Source of the DNA: Icerya purchasi
Lineage: Eukaryota > Arthropoda > Insecta > Hemiptera > Monophlebidae
Direction of reading: 5' to 3'
Length of the DNA stretch: 64,000 nt
Assembly (NCBI GenBank): GCA_039619475.1
Contig: CM077115.1
Coordinates: 141,372,172-141,436,171 of the forward strand
The position numbers and the translations under genes are program-made. The notes beneath the pieces are model-generated. The model was not told where the DNA came from. It saw only the letters and a list, made by a program, of their open reading frames with translations, and ran no database searches. Positions 45,780-57,439 of this stretch are shown here, piece after piece (position 1 is the stretch's first letter; every line of letters starts with the position of its first letter).

Positions 45780-46080
45780 TTTAGTTTTGTTGGATACCTA
45801 GTCATCGCAGAATACTATTTTTACTGACAATGCAGATTCAGTTGCAAAAGAAGGGAGAGAAGACTCTTAAAAATTAAATAGCTGGACTTGCAAAAGGCTA
45901 TCATCTAGCAATAGAGTAGGGTAAAAAATAAAAAATGATAACCTTTCTTGGACGGACGCCGCATTATCTATAGGAAGTTAAAGATTTATATCCTTATACC
46001 TAGAGCGAAATATCAGAGAATCAATTATAAGCAATGCAAAATCTGACCCCGGTGATAAATGAGCTCAGTAGTAGATCCAG
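45780..46080 (+). mobile_element. LINE RNase H fossil
   Basis: CWIPSH is encoded at 45788-45805 and, after a frame change, DNADSVAKEGRE at about 45826-45861. Together they correspond to the CW.P.H.gi.gNE.AD..AKeg block of LINE RNase H domains. The downstream ~200 bp probably belong to the same 3' end but are not readable. Confidence 0.6.
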
Positions 46081-46545
46081 AGGAATTATCTATAAATTTT
46101 ATAATTTTTTTTAATATGGGTTTCTTTTTTTTTGAGAGGGCATGAAAATTTATGTACTTAAAAAAATCTTTATTTTAGTCCTTAGTTCACATAGTCTTAA
46201 ATTTACACGATTATAGTGGCCCGTGGTACGTTTTAAATGCTACGTAATGCGTAATATAAAAATTAAAGAAGACATAAAAATAAGAGACTACAAAATATGT
46301 CAACAAATTGGGAATATTTGTTGGTATACAGTTTGAGAACAACGCAAATTTGACAAGAAGATTGCAGCGAATCAAGATCCTAGACTTGGTTAGTAAACAA
46401 AAATTTTCGCCCCAGCTGAAATATTTCCTATAGCGGTGTACTAATCAATAAGCTAAACACAAATGATAACTTCTTAATTTACAATAAACTGGCTAGACAC
46501 AGCTAGTTACAGAGTAGAAGATATTTTTAATGAAAACATATATAA

Positions 46546-46958
46546 CAGGCCCGTGCCCAGAATTTTGAAAAAAAAGAAGGGGGGGGGGGGGGTCCTCACA
46601 TATTTATTTTATAAATAACAATACATTTTTCACTAATATTCGTATTATTAATAATTTCCATCATTTTTATTTATATATTAATAATTTACACAAATGAAAA
46701 TTACCCCGTATATGAACATTAATACAAATTACATATTTTATTGATTATACACCTGATAAAAAATTTTGCATAAAATATTAACGAAGCATCTAAAAACATG
46801 AATCATATTTTTTATTGTTTCTTTTAAAGGTAAAAAATCCTAAAAAATCACCAATATTTATTTAAAATTTTTGATTTTCTTCAGATTTTTGTGTATTTGT
46901 AATAACTATTTCAGTTCTCATGCCCCCCCCCCCCCCCCCGCCCGCGGACACGTCCTTG
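46546..46958. mobile_element. Non-autonomous hAT-like element (413 bp)
   Basis: The left end CAGGCCCGTGCCC and the reverse complement of the right end CAAGGACGTGTCCGCGG are imperfect inverted termini. The flanks ATATATAA (46538-46545) and ATATATGA (46959-46966) form an 8-bp duplication with one mismatch. Both ends carry a G/C homopolymer just inside (G-run at 46577-46592, C-run at 46923-46939), inverted to each other. No ORF. Confidence 0.6.
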
Positions 46959-47279
46959 ATATATGATACGCATATCTTCTTTAATTTTATTACGCTTTCA
47001 CGCCCTCTTAGAATATTTCTCCTGCCTGCATATTGAAAATAGCTTTTTCAGGCTACAGTAAAACAGGAATTGCACAGAATTATCGATTCCTTATTTTCCC
47101 CACTACCTGGTGATATCGGTTCCTTTTTTAAGATCAACCTTTAATTTGTCAAAATCCTTTTTGGTTTTCCTCCCTTTTGTTCAATTTTTATAGCATCAAT
47201 GACCATTTTATAGTTTATTGTTTATACTTTTTTTTAATAATTTTTCTCCTATCCTATTATTTAATTACTCTTGATTCCT

Positions 47280-47965
47280 GAGTAGGCCTTGTACACTCCA
47301 TTTATACTCCTTCTGACTGCGTCGTTCTTCGTATGTGCTCTTTAATTTATATTCTTCGTACTCGCCATTCTATAATCATTGATCTCTCTGGTGGGTTCTC
47401 GTCATATCTGTATCAACGGAAATGAATTTAATTCTCTAGCCCGAGATACTGCTTCGCACTCGTTTTTATTTTGATTCCTTGTTCTAATCTCTTGCCCTTA
47501 TTTTAAAAATTCCACACCAACTTTTGGTGTCAAATATTTTGTGCTTTTCCCCTTTCCAACAGTTATTCCTCATACCGATCTATTCAAAATTTTCCTCACT
47601 TTGTCACTCTTTTATCAGAATATTTGTGTGTGTGTGTGTGTTTTGGTCATTCCCTACTGTTCTTCTCGCTCACCTTTCCCTATTTCGGTAATCACCCCTC
47701 AATGAAGCGACTATTTCTGATGCTGATTACTTATGTTTTTGATTTCCCTCTCTTTCTACTGAGAACTTTCTTCTTTGTTCTTTTTTTTTTTGGCATCTCC
47801 GGATTCCCATCACATTTCCTATATCCTTCCCTTACCTGCCTGTCTGTAATTCTTGCTATTAGCTCTTTCATACTGACTAGATTTGACCGAGTTAAAATCT
47901 AATTAACTTTTCTTCTCTTTCATCGTTTCTGGGTGAAGGTCTTTTGTTGTCGAGCCCCCTCCCAA
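47280..47965 (+). mobile_element. I-like LINE 3' fragment (RNase H end, zinc motif region, tail)
   Basis: VGSRHICINGNEFNSLARDTAS is encoded at about 47391-47456, in two parts matching WV.sH.gI.GNE.ad.LAR.aa of LINE RNase H. About 300 bp downstream, TYVFDFPLF (47730 onward) is a decayed form of the 'H.FF.CP.F' block. The copy ends with TTTCTGGGTGAAGGTCTTTTG and an A-rich tail near 47960. It serves as the reference for the layout of this family's 3' end in the window. Confidence 0.7.
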
Positions 47966-48296
47966 AAAACAATCAACAAACAAACATGCGAAATTTGCCG
48001 TATACCGTTTATTTAAAAAGTAATATTCAATTGTAATCTACCAACTACCAGTTATCCGTAAAAACCGATTCTGGAACGTACTAAAGCGAAATAAAGAACG
48101 TCGAATACAATAAAGCAATCACAGCATGAAGCTATCTGATTAATTAATAAAAAACCTGGCGATAAATTTAATAATATACGGGTAGTTATAGTAGCAATGG
48201 ACGTCGCGAAGTCTGTGTCTAATAAGGTTTTTATAATACAGTGCACATCGCAATTGTACTTGGTCGTTTATCTCGCTGTCTTGACAGCAACATACA

Positions 48297-48358
<62 letters not shown>

Positions 48359-50003
48359 AGTATGGCATATGTATTACAACAATAGCAGCTAAAGCGAACG
48401 GTGAATATTGTGCATTAAACCATGACGAACAACACAACGAATACATCATTATTTCCAATCTAACGTTACTGTGACCACCTTCGAATATAAACGCCATTAT
48501 TATATATAGGTACCACTATTTCGTTATTTTGTCTTTATTACAACAACACTTTTCTCTTATTTACTGCTAGACAACTTTCGATTTACCAATGTTAAATGCA
48601 GAAAATTTGAATCTAATAAAAAGTATGTTCATGTTCACAGTCTGTTTCTCTCTCTTCTGAACTTGGCTGTGTATATAATCTTTTAGGCACTTTTAACCGT
48701 GTGATGAGCAACATTTTATGACAAACGTAGACAAGGTAAAAAATTTTCACTGTAGAATTTTAAATGTTTTCACTGATGAGCTGTCTTAACAAACCAAATC
48801 CCTCTCTTAACATGATTAAAATCCCTCCTCTAAAGCAATGATACGTAAGGCCTAATTTTTCATTTTAAAGCATATAATAAGTGTAAATTAATCTCCTTCA
48901 TACACACATACTAGCTCGCCCGCATATATATATATATAAAAAAATGATTATGTCAATTTTACGACAGAAGTAATTTCGAAATATGTCAATTCTTTACAGA
49001 TTTTATGTTATGTTTATAAGACATTTATTCTATTTTGCAATGAACAATGTAGTCAATTAAAACCGATTTTCTGTAAGAATTATAGAAAACAAACCATCTA
49101 GGAGGGTCAAGAAATGCCCCTATGGCGTAGTCTAAATTCTTCAATTTATACGTGTATATATATATATATATATATAAACTTAAAAATTTAACAAAACAAA
49201 AAAACGACGGAATTAATAAAAAATTAAATCGAACTAGACGGTAATATTTAGTGAAATATGGAGTAGTTTGCAATCCGGATGGTAATGAACAGGCATTGAA
49301 CTCGGCTACGATATCCATTTTCGATGGAATTTATGTTAAAAAGCCTCGTTGTGGAAAATGGCAGCAACAACTTCGTCGCTTTCTTTGCAACATTATGACA
49401 TCGGTTCATAAAGAATTGAAATTTCGCAAAGTTGTTTTATTCCGATGGGAAAACTTTTTATCTTACAAAAAGTAGAGATTATCAATCGAATATATTCCCC
49501 GTTCTTATTTGTCACGTGAAACTTTTATGGTTGTTAATATTTGTAATCCTTTTTATTTTATTTACAGAGCATCGAGTTGGAATTTGTTTTCTTGTGTGTA
49601 AACATTTTTAGAATATGAAAAAAGAGAACACATTTTACCTTTACTTACTTGAAACAATTTTAAATTTATTTTTTTTCTCTTTTTATCGACAATTATTATT
49701 TTATTGTAAAGAAGAACGAAGCAATAGAAACGGTCGTCCTAAAAAACTTTGAATCTTTACATTTGGAAAAAATGTCCATGTTAAGCTAATCGGTATAGCG
49801 GTAATAAAAAGCGTTGGCGAAAAAGACAGACTATTCTATGTTATGTAATTCAATCTGAAAAATTGAAACGATATTTGCCGAGAATTGAAATCATTCATTA
49901 GTGTTTATCTTCCCCACTTTTATCCCGGTTGTATTTTTAAAATATTCCGAAGACCAATTTTAAAAAGTTTACGTTTTTTAAAATTTCACGGTTGCACTGA
50001 GTT
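47966..50003. other. Intergenic, no gene seen
   Basis: AT-rich, with (AT)n at 48302-48353 and shorter TA runs near 48927 and 49157. An open stretch of 74 codons at 49251-49475 (KPRCGKWQQQLRRFLCN) is not recognised and lacks splice or family support, so it is not called. Confidence 0.5.
48302..48353. repeat. (TA)n microsatellite
   Basis: About 26 uninterrupted TA dinucleotides. Confidence 0.97.
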
Positions 50004-50701
50004 CAGGCCCGGTAATCCGATAGGCCCGGGGTTACGGAAATATTAGGGGCCCTTTCGGAAGTGACAGAATTATCAATTTTATAGAATAACTAAATTTTCT
50101 TTAATTTAATTTAATTATATTATTTTGAATTCACGAATTAACATATAATTATTAACCTAAACAAAACTAAATATCATAGACAATGGGTAGAATTTTCGAT
50201 GCCAAAAAAAATATATACTATATACTATATATATATATATTTATATATAATTTTAAACAATGAATTTTTCAGCAAATTTTAACCAAAGAATTGCATAAAA
50301 GGATAGTGTGTGTGCGTGTGTTGCGCGTGTACACACGCATACACATTGATACAGACATTTCCTAAAATCGTAGATTCCGACTCGTTATACTATTTAAAAC
50401 AAATTTCTGGTACGTTTTTATGAAACTCGAAAATTTTACTATTACGAAGTTTCCTTCTCTAGGAAGAAATATAAAAATGGATACAAAATTATTAACAAAT
50501 AAATGTATCAAAAAATGCACTTACTCCTGTAAAGTTAATTCTGTTTTTATTTTTAAAAAAAAAAGTTGATGTATATGACAAATGATACGATTAATTTTTT
50601 ATTACACGTCGGAAGTGTGTGTGGACCTTGGGGGCCCCTTTATAAGGCGGGACCCGGGGCTGCAGCCCCCCCCCCCCTAGAACCCCCTAAATCTTGACCT
50701 G
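50004..50701. mobile_element. Non-autonomous hAT-like element (698 bp) with perfect 8-bp duplication
   Basis: ACTGAGTT at 49996-50003 and 50702-50709 is a perfect 8-bp duplication. The termini are CAGGCCCGGTAATCC on the left and, reverse complemented, CAGGTCAAGATTTAGGGGG on the right, with CAGG(C/T)C shared at the tip. G/C-rich words lie near both ends (GGCCCGGGG, AGGGGCCC on the left; GGGGGCCCC, GACCCGGGGC on the right). The core is AT-rich with no ORF. Confidence 0.75.
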
Positions 50702-51675
50702 ACTGAGTTGTTTAAGGTTTGTGAGTGAATATTGTTGTGCACTTTATAAAGTTGTATCGATCTTATAAAACTGCATGGCCAAAAATCGTACAACCCGTTC
50801 TATAGCAGCTAGAGAGTCATTTTTTTTTTTTAAATACTGGAATATAGAAAAACTACGAGACTCCGAAAATTTTAAAATTAAATCACCTAATTTTGAAACA
50901 TGTGAAAATTAAGCTGTAAAAAATAATTTCAAAAAATTCACAGTCCACGATAGCTACGCAATTGTTTGTTTGTTTTTTTTTAATTAGCACATATTTGTAT
51001 CTGGAACAACCAAAAAAGAAAAAAAAGATTGAGCTTTTAAAAAGAATTCTAAGCATTTCACAAATCCGTTTTATGGCAGCTACAGAGTTAATTTGTTTCA
51101 AATTTTCGTCATCAAAATATGAAAAAATGTAAACCTTTTAGACTATTAAAATTAAAAGGCTCGAATTTCGGAAAACGTATTTTATGTTATAGTTTGCTTT
51201 TTTTTTTAAATTAATTTTTTCCCATTTCTTAAGTTATCTGTATGTTTTATTTTTTTACACTGAAAAGTAGGTTAGTTTTTTTTTTTTGTATACATTTTGA
51301 ACTCTAAAATAGTTTTCTTTTTAATCTTATTTCAGAAAATAATTCATCGCTTGTTGTTGATTTATAATATTGAACGTACTACTTCTTACCCTACACAGCT
51401 AAAGCGCGGAATAGTGATTCTCTCACTTTCCCCAAGAACTGAACACTATTCAACATAAAGAAAAATCATGATTCTCTCTATTCATCTCTTTAAATAAATC
51501 CTTTTGCACTACCAGTTTATCTTAATTTTTTTAAATCTCTGACGAAAATCTTATTCAACAACCGAGATTTCCTCTCCAGATTATCCTTAAACCACTTTTT
51601 GATTAATAAAATTCCTTTCAAACAATGTGACCTACAGGTGATTCGTGGGTTACAAGAGCCTCAGTAGTTGTTGCT
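50702..51675. other. Intergenic, no gene seen
   Basis: AT-rich, with T- and A-runs. Nothing recognised. Confidence 0.5.
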
Positions 51676-51679
51676 TTTT

Positions 51680-52560
51680 TTTCCCCTATCCTGGGCGCGC
51701 CAGCGGCCTTGACCCAACATGAAAAATTAAGGGATAGAACTAAATAGCCAGGCGGTCAGAATGGGAAAGAACAAAGGACAGCATCAACGGAATAACTGTA
51801 AAGCAACGGGAAGGAAAGGATATAGGCAGCGTTAAAGGGAGTAGGAAGACTACAAAGCTAAAAGTTGGGCGTAAAGAAAGGAGCGTTCATTAAGGAGTAC
51901 AGAACATTCGAAAAGGACATAATTTGGATCACAAATACAAGAAGACTCAGAAGCGTGAAGAGAGCAGAAAGGAGAAAGAGCTAAAGAAAAACGACAGCGA
52001 GAAGAAGGGAGGAGAGAATGATAGACTGAGTCGAATTAAGGAAACAACCGTGGAACGACGACAGACAGGAATAGAATGAATCCACGGCAGTGAAAACCGG
52101 TTGAATAAGACGATAGTATGAATAATGATTAGAGAATAAAGATGGATACGTGTCCAACCAAAGTTTGGAATGATTAAAGCGTGATAGAGAAACAATGTCT
52201 GAAGAAGGGAAAGAGTCGAGAAAAGGACCATTGTGGGCGGCTGAGCGAGCTAAAGAGTCAGCTGAGTCATTACATAGAAAGACTATGAGAATGGAACGAG
52301 ACGAGAACAAAGAGGAGACAAAAGATCGAATAGAGAGGATGGTACCGTCAGAAGAATGAAAAGGAGGAGAGGAGATGGCTTGAAGAACGCCTTTGGAATC
52401 GGGAACGATCAGGAATTTGTGAACCCCACTTGTAGAGGATATAAAATGAATGGCACGAAAAATTGAGATCGATTCGGCCGAGAAGATAGAGCAGAAAGAA
52501 GGAAGTCTGAAAGACTCGAGAACTGTAGTTTGCTGTATTTGAAACGTGAAGACCAATTTT
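51680..52560 (-). mobile_element. I-like LINE 3' fragment with readable RNase H
   Basis: From 52556 leftwards the minus strand gives RLPSFCSIFSAESISIFRAIH, then KFLIVPDSKGVLQAISS, then NDSADSLARSA. These are the beta-sheet, Asp-bearing and terminal 'NE.AD.LA..A' blocks of a LINE RNase H domain; 191 codons are open. The 3' end lies near 51680, where an A-run follows. It shares diverged 3' sequence (ACATTCGAAAAGGACATAATTT region, 51905-51990) with the fragment at 60430-60700. Confidence 0.78.
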
Positions 52561-54019
52561 TTTTTTTTTTTGGACGGTAATAAACATGTTTCTCAAAGAG
52601 AGAAAGAATCTTTCAACATAAATATAATTCTAGATAAAACAAAAAAATTTTTATTAATTTCCAAGTACAAATTTAAATGGGCATTAATGTACGAATGAAG
52701 CCATGAGTGATAATATTATTATAAAACAGAAATATTTTAAATTTAACGAGATAGATAATATTGAATTAAGTCGCTCGAGTTTATCGTCATCTTTGTTTTA
52801 AAATTTTGAGTATTCATATTTTTCCCCTATATTCTAATGAAAATTTTTCGGCCAGTTTTTATAAAGTATACCTCTAGGTAGGTTCCATTTTCCAACGTTT
52901 ATTTTAATGAACATTGAGTATCAGCATTAAATATGATTTTTTTTTTAATTTTGAAAAAGCCTAACCAAAAAAAGTAGTATGAAAGCGTGTGTTTTTTTTA
53001 AAGTTAAGAATATTTGTTAAAAATTCTGCATAATAAATCTATGCTGCTAGGCTCATCTGTATGTTTTTACATCTTCCAAGGGTCGCAAGCGACACTTAAA
53101 TTTTTTTTTTCTATGTCCCGTCGAATAATTTCAAAATGAATTATATATTTTTACACGCAACAGTTTTACCAATAACGAAATAATGTACCGACCTTGAATA
53201 AATTTTGTGTTTTATTTTTGTCGTTTTTTAAACTGAAAATGAATTTCTATAATTAGGTAAAAAAAAAAAGTGCTTCGGAAGAACAAATTACCACGTGCTG
53301 AACAGTGAATCTATCGCTATGAGACGGACCAAATCACGATAATACGGGTAAATATTGAAAGTAGCTTTCACATAGTTAAAGGAATCCGTTGCTCTAGCTT
53401 GAAATAGGTTACTGGCAAGTCGGCTATAAATACTTTTTTATTAGTTAACATAAAAAGGAACAAAAACAAAACAAGAAAAAAAAAACTCGGGTATAAACTT
53501 TATCGTATATTTTCTGTTTCCGGGGAACTGTTTACGACGAAACTCAAATTATGTATGTGTCTGTGTTACGATCGTGACCGAGGTAGTAAATCTGTGAAAA
53601 AATTGAATGAAATACAAATTTAAACATTTCTAATTTTACCACAATAAAGCGTGTAGAAATTTTTAACCAGTTGATTTAAATTACACTTTCCGAATTAAGA
53701 ATTACATTATTCACGTTTTAAAAGTTCCTAAGCCGTCTTATTTTAAAAGCGATGTTTAATTATTAATTAGCGATCGAGGTTGCGCCAAAAATTAATTACG
53801 AGCAGAATTTCGATCGCAAAATTTCCTTTTCGGCTTAAAACAAATTAATCCACAACATAATTAAACATTTAATCCTTAATATTCTCTCGTTTAAAATATT
53901 ATGTAACTCAATAATTCCACGTTAAAAAAAGTTTATAAAATTTGAGGGCAATATAAACCTCAATTTATCGAAATATAAATACGAACTAATGATAGAAATC
54001 AGTAAAGAAACAAATCCCC

Positions 54020-54055
<36 letters not shown>

Positions 54056-54615
54056 AATTCCATATATGAGACCTGCCCTAGTTGATGTAATACAATCGGA
54101 AATTACGTATCTCTTTCAAGCGTCATATAGAAAACCCCTTCGCTGCGCTAAATCGACGCATATTCATCGCGATTCATAAACAATAGAAGATCAATAAGAA
54201 ACCTTTCGCTAATGAAAAATCGTATAAAGAAGGATAAAATAAGAATCTAATTGATTAGTAATGGTGTTACATTAAAATTAACTCTAAACTAGTAAAATAA
54301 TACATTTTTAATTTCAACCTGAAAACAAAAAGACAGTATCTCTCTAAAATATTTAATATCACTCTTTTTCCCTAGTTTTTTTTTTTTTTTTTTATTTTGT
54401 AATATAGAAATGCAAAATATTTCAATAGCCGGAAATAATTAAAACGAGAACACTCGAACGGTATTTCTAATAGTTTAACGCGTGTGTGCTGACAAAAGCA
54501 CCGGTGGTTAAGGAGCCCCTTGGACGTTAGCATAGGGTTTAATAAAAACATTTTTACAAACATTTTTTTCTGTTCTCCTTTTAAATTATCAATACTACAA
54601 AAGAATTTTTTTTTT
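52561..54615. other. Intergenic, no gene seen
   Basis: AT-rich, with an (ATT)n tract at 54021-54053. No coding or element trace I can support. Confidence 0.5.
54021..54053. repeat. (ATT)n microsatellite
   Basis: Eleven ATT units. Confidence 0.97.
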
Positions 54616-54619
54616 TTTG

Positions 54620-55015
54620 ACTTATCCACCACCAGAAGACCTTTACTCAAAAACAACTGGAAAAGGAAAAAGTCGATTATATTTCAATTGAATCAAATAT
54701 TGTTAATAAGAAGGAACGAATAGCGGAAATAACGCGTGAAGAAGGAAAAAGTAGGATATAAGAGGCACAATAAAAAGTAGAAAGATCAAATTTTAACAAA
54801 TTGAAATACAGAGTCAGGTGCTCAACAGAAAGAAATGAACACTCAGAGAACACATAATCAGTGTGGCAAACAGGTGCTTTGTTTGAGCGGAGAAAACAAT
54901 GTGAAGATGAAGCCAACAAAAAACAGAACTGCTGAAAGGTAAGTAAGAAATGGTTAAAGCGTAGGCGAATAATCGAAGTGAGGGAAACAAAAAGAACCAT
55001 TTATATCTTCACGAT
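54620..55015 (-). mobile_element. I-like LINE 3' fragment
   Basis: On the minus strand it starts near 55010 and reads VCHTDYVFSECSFLSVEHL in the region where the family has the 'H.FFECPF' zinc-type block. It ends with TTTTTGAGTAAAGGTCTTCTG and a poly-A (T-run at 54607-54619 on the plus strand). It aligns by eye over most of its length with 33490-33962. Confidence 0.72.
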
Positions 55016-55855
55016 AAATAATATTAGATTTATGCGAGTTCAAAAAACCGTAAGTTCGGCCTTTCACTACAACCGCGGAAATTTAAAAGAATAAAAAGAA
55101 AATACACGCCTTTCTACTCGAATTTTATTTTAAAATCATTACGCAATTTACGAAAAATTCCGAATTAATTGATATTCTTCTTTCTTAACATTCTCTCTCG
55201 TTTATAGAGAAACCTATTATCGTTGAAAACCATCAAGATTAGGTATTTACCGAAAAGGTACAAAAAGAAATTTTTAAAAAAAACACGAAGGCGTGCGCCC
55301 TATTTCAATTTTAGCGTAGAGCATCCTAAATTTGACACCTTCCTATTAAAAAATAAAAGCATAATATTTTTTCTCGTAAAAAAAGATATGACCAAGCTAT
55401 CTATAAAATTTTTAACGTAAAAATTAATTATCCCAAAGTGCACCATTGTGCAGTATCGATTAGAAGTTTTGCATCCTAACTACAGAGAAAGCATATCCAT
55501 TTTTTATTAGAAGGGACCAGCTTGACAATTACACCTCCAGATGTTGAATGACTCAAATTATTCCTTCGCACTTTGCACTATTTTGTACTACTAATTAGAA
55601 ATTTTGAACCACTATTCAAAAACCCGAAAAAAAAAGTCGGATAAGATAGTTACACTTCCATAAGTCGCACTGAATGGATGTGTATGGAAACAAATTTAAA
55701 ATACAAATATTTAACCATTTGTTAAAATCAAAACGAGAAAAACCTGTTGAAAGAATATAAAAAACTTCAGATTTAAACAGTATAAAACTATAATACTGTA
55801 AATGACATTCGTAATATTCGCTTTATAGAACGTATGAAAAAAAAATAGATAACTA
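55016..55855. other. Intergenic, no gene seen
   Basis: AT-rich. Short open stretches are Lys/Phe-rich and unlike any family I know. Confidence 0.45.
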
Positions 55856-55859
55856 ATCG

Positions 55860-56110
55860 GAGCAATAAAAGTGAAGAAAACGAATTATTTGGGTCATTTG
55901 ATGATGCGCTATTTCAAACGATACTCATGGATGCGACAGAAGGTGTTGGCGGGGTCAGGCGCAGAAGAACACACTGGCTGTCAAATACACGGCAATGAAT
56001 GGATTGCGCCAAAACCGAATACTTGCTCCATTTAGCGCACGATCGACAGTTATGGAAAAGAGAGCAATGCAGGATGTGGACACTAACCTCCGATAATTTC
56101 GAATAAGGTA
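55860..56110 (+). mobile_element. LINE 3' fragment: tail of reverse transcriptase ORF
   Basis: Plus-strand reading gives GGVRRRRTHWLSNTRQ, then CAKTEYLLHLAHDRQLWKREQ (about 55950-56075). This is the conserved ORF end also seen at 31140-30995 (GRGRRRISWLRNIKKWTG), where a basic segment is followed by W(L/R)...R.W and 'A.DR..W'. Only the last ~80 codons remain. Confidence 0.72.
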
Positions 56111-56280
56111 CAATAAGAAGAATAAATTATAAGACAATATGAAGAAAATATTACTTATTGGCCCATTTTTCACGTACTCGTATTTTTGTATCCATTCCCC
56201 TGTGAAATAAAATTTATAAAAAAGTGTATTTATTTTTTTTGGGGGGATCGGGCATTACCCAGCATTAATTATATATTTAT

Positions 56281-56563
56281 AAACGGAGTAATTTTTATTT
56301 CCCGCGAAAACATGGCGGCTTGACAAGCAACGGATTCTCAGCCGGTCTCGTGTTCCCCGCCTCAATGCGGCAGCTTGGAGAAAAAACCCACAGCTGGTCT
56401 TCTTAATACGCTTTCCGCCAAGATGTGGCGGCTTGACGGAGGATCTGTAGGTCTTTTTCTCCAAGCCGTCGTATGGCGACGGAAAACATAATGAGACCGA
56501 CTGAAGATCCGTTGCTTCTGTCCAGCCGCCGTGTTTTCGGCTGCAATAAAAATTATTCCGTTT
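56281..56563. mobile_element. Foldback MITE (283 bp)
   Basis: The two halves are imperfect reverse complements: AAACGGAGTAATTTTTATT at 56281-56299 against AATAAAAATTATTCCGTTT at 56545-56563, followed inside by AAAACATGGCGGCTTGAC / CAGCCGCCGTGTTTTC, GCAACGGATTCTCAG / CTGAAGATCCGTTGC and CAGCTTGGAGAAAAA / TTTTTCTCCAAGCC. RNA or single-stranded DNA would fold into a long hairpin. No ORF and no clear target duplication. Confidence 0.75.
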
Positions 56564-57401
56564 TTTAAGAATATTTACATTTGTTTAAATTTATTTGTGG
56601 GTGTAGGTGCTTTTATTCTGCATCATAATATTGCATTGTGATCGGGTTCTGACAAATAGTAAAAATTTCAAATCATTCGGACGTCGGGAAGTAGGTGAAT
56701 AATGGATTCCAAAATTCCATTACAAACTTACGAAAGTTACCAGTGAAGCTAATATAAAGCATCGGTAACATGCAGTAAAATGCACTGAAACTGGTTTATT
56801 TGCTCGGCGCCATGCCCTTAGAATAGAAATAAAAGTTGATATAAAGAACGTTAACCAGATACATACGTTAAACCCTCTGGCGTATTATGAACAGTATTGC
56901 AATGACTGGAAATTTTAAGCTATTCCACACATCACTCAGAACTGCTGCCTGCTTTTTTCTCGATTTTTTGTTTATTTCATTATTGCCATTTGCAGTTTAA
57001 TACATTTGATTAAACAGGAAAAACAATTAATGGGAGAAAAAAATATCTTGTTTACCCTTAACGGTCACGAGTGTTTAGAAGCGACTTAAAAGTAAACGAT
57101 TGTGTCTAAGAATCTTGAAATTATTTCAATTATATGACTATTTGCAATTGATTTTATAGATTTTAAATTTTTATTATAATCCAGTGGATTACATAGATTA
57201 GTTACTTTTTTAACTTTTACTAATTTCATTACAACGAAAATACGTATATTTTTAATATAGTGGACCCGTTAGGCTCTGTTTGTTAATTAGTTAAGAAAAA
57301 TAATGAAACATTATAAAAACATGAACTACAAACATTAAATCGACCTAATAGAAATGTTTTTTTAGCTAGAAAAGAGAATAAAGATAAACATATAATATAC
57401 T

Positions 57402-57439
<38 letters not shown>

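Noticed and set aside
49251..49475. Possible host exon (74 codons, KPRCGKWQQQLRRF)
   Set aside because: No convincing acceptor and donor pair, no family resemblance and no neighbouring exon in phase.
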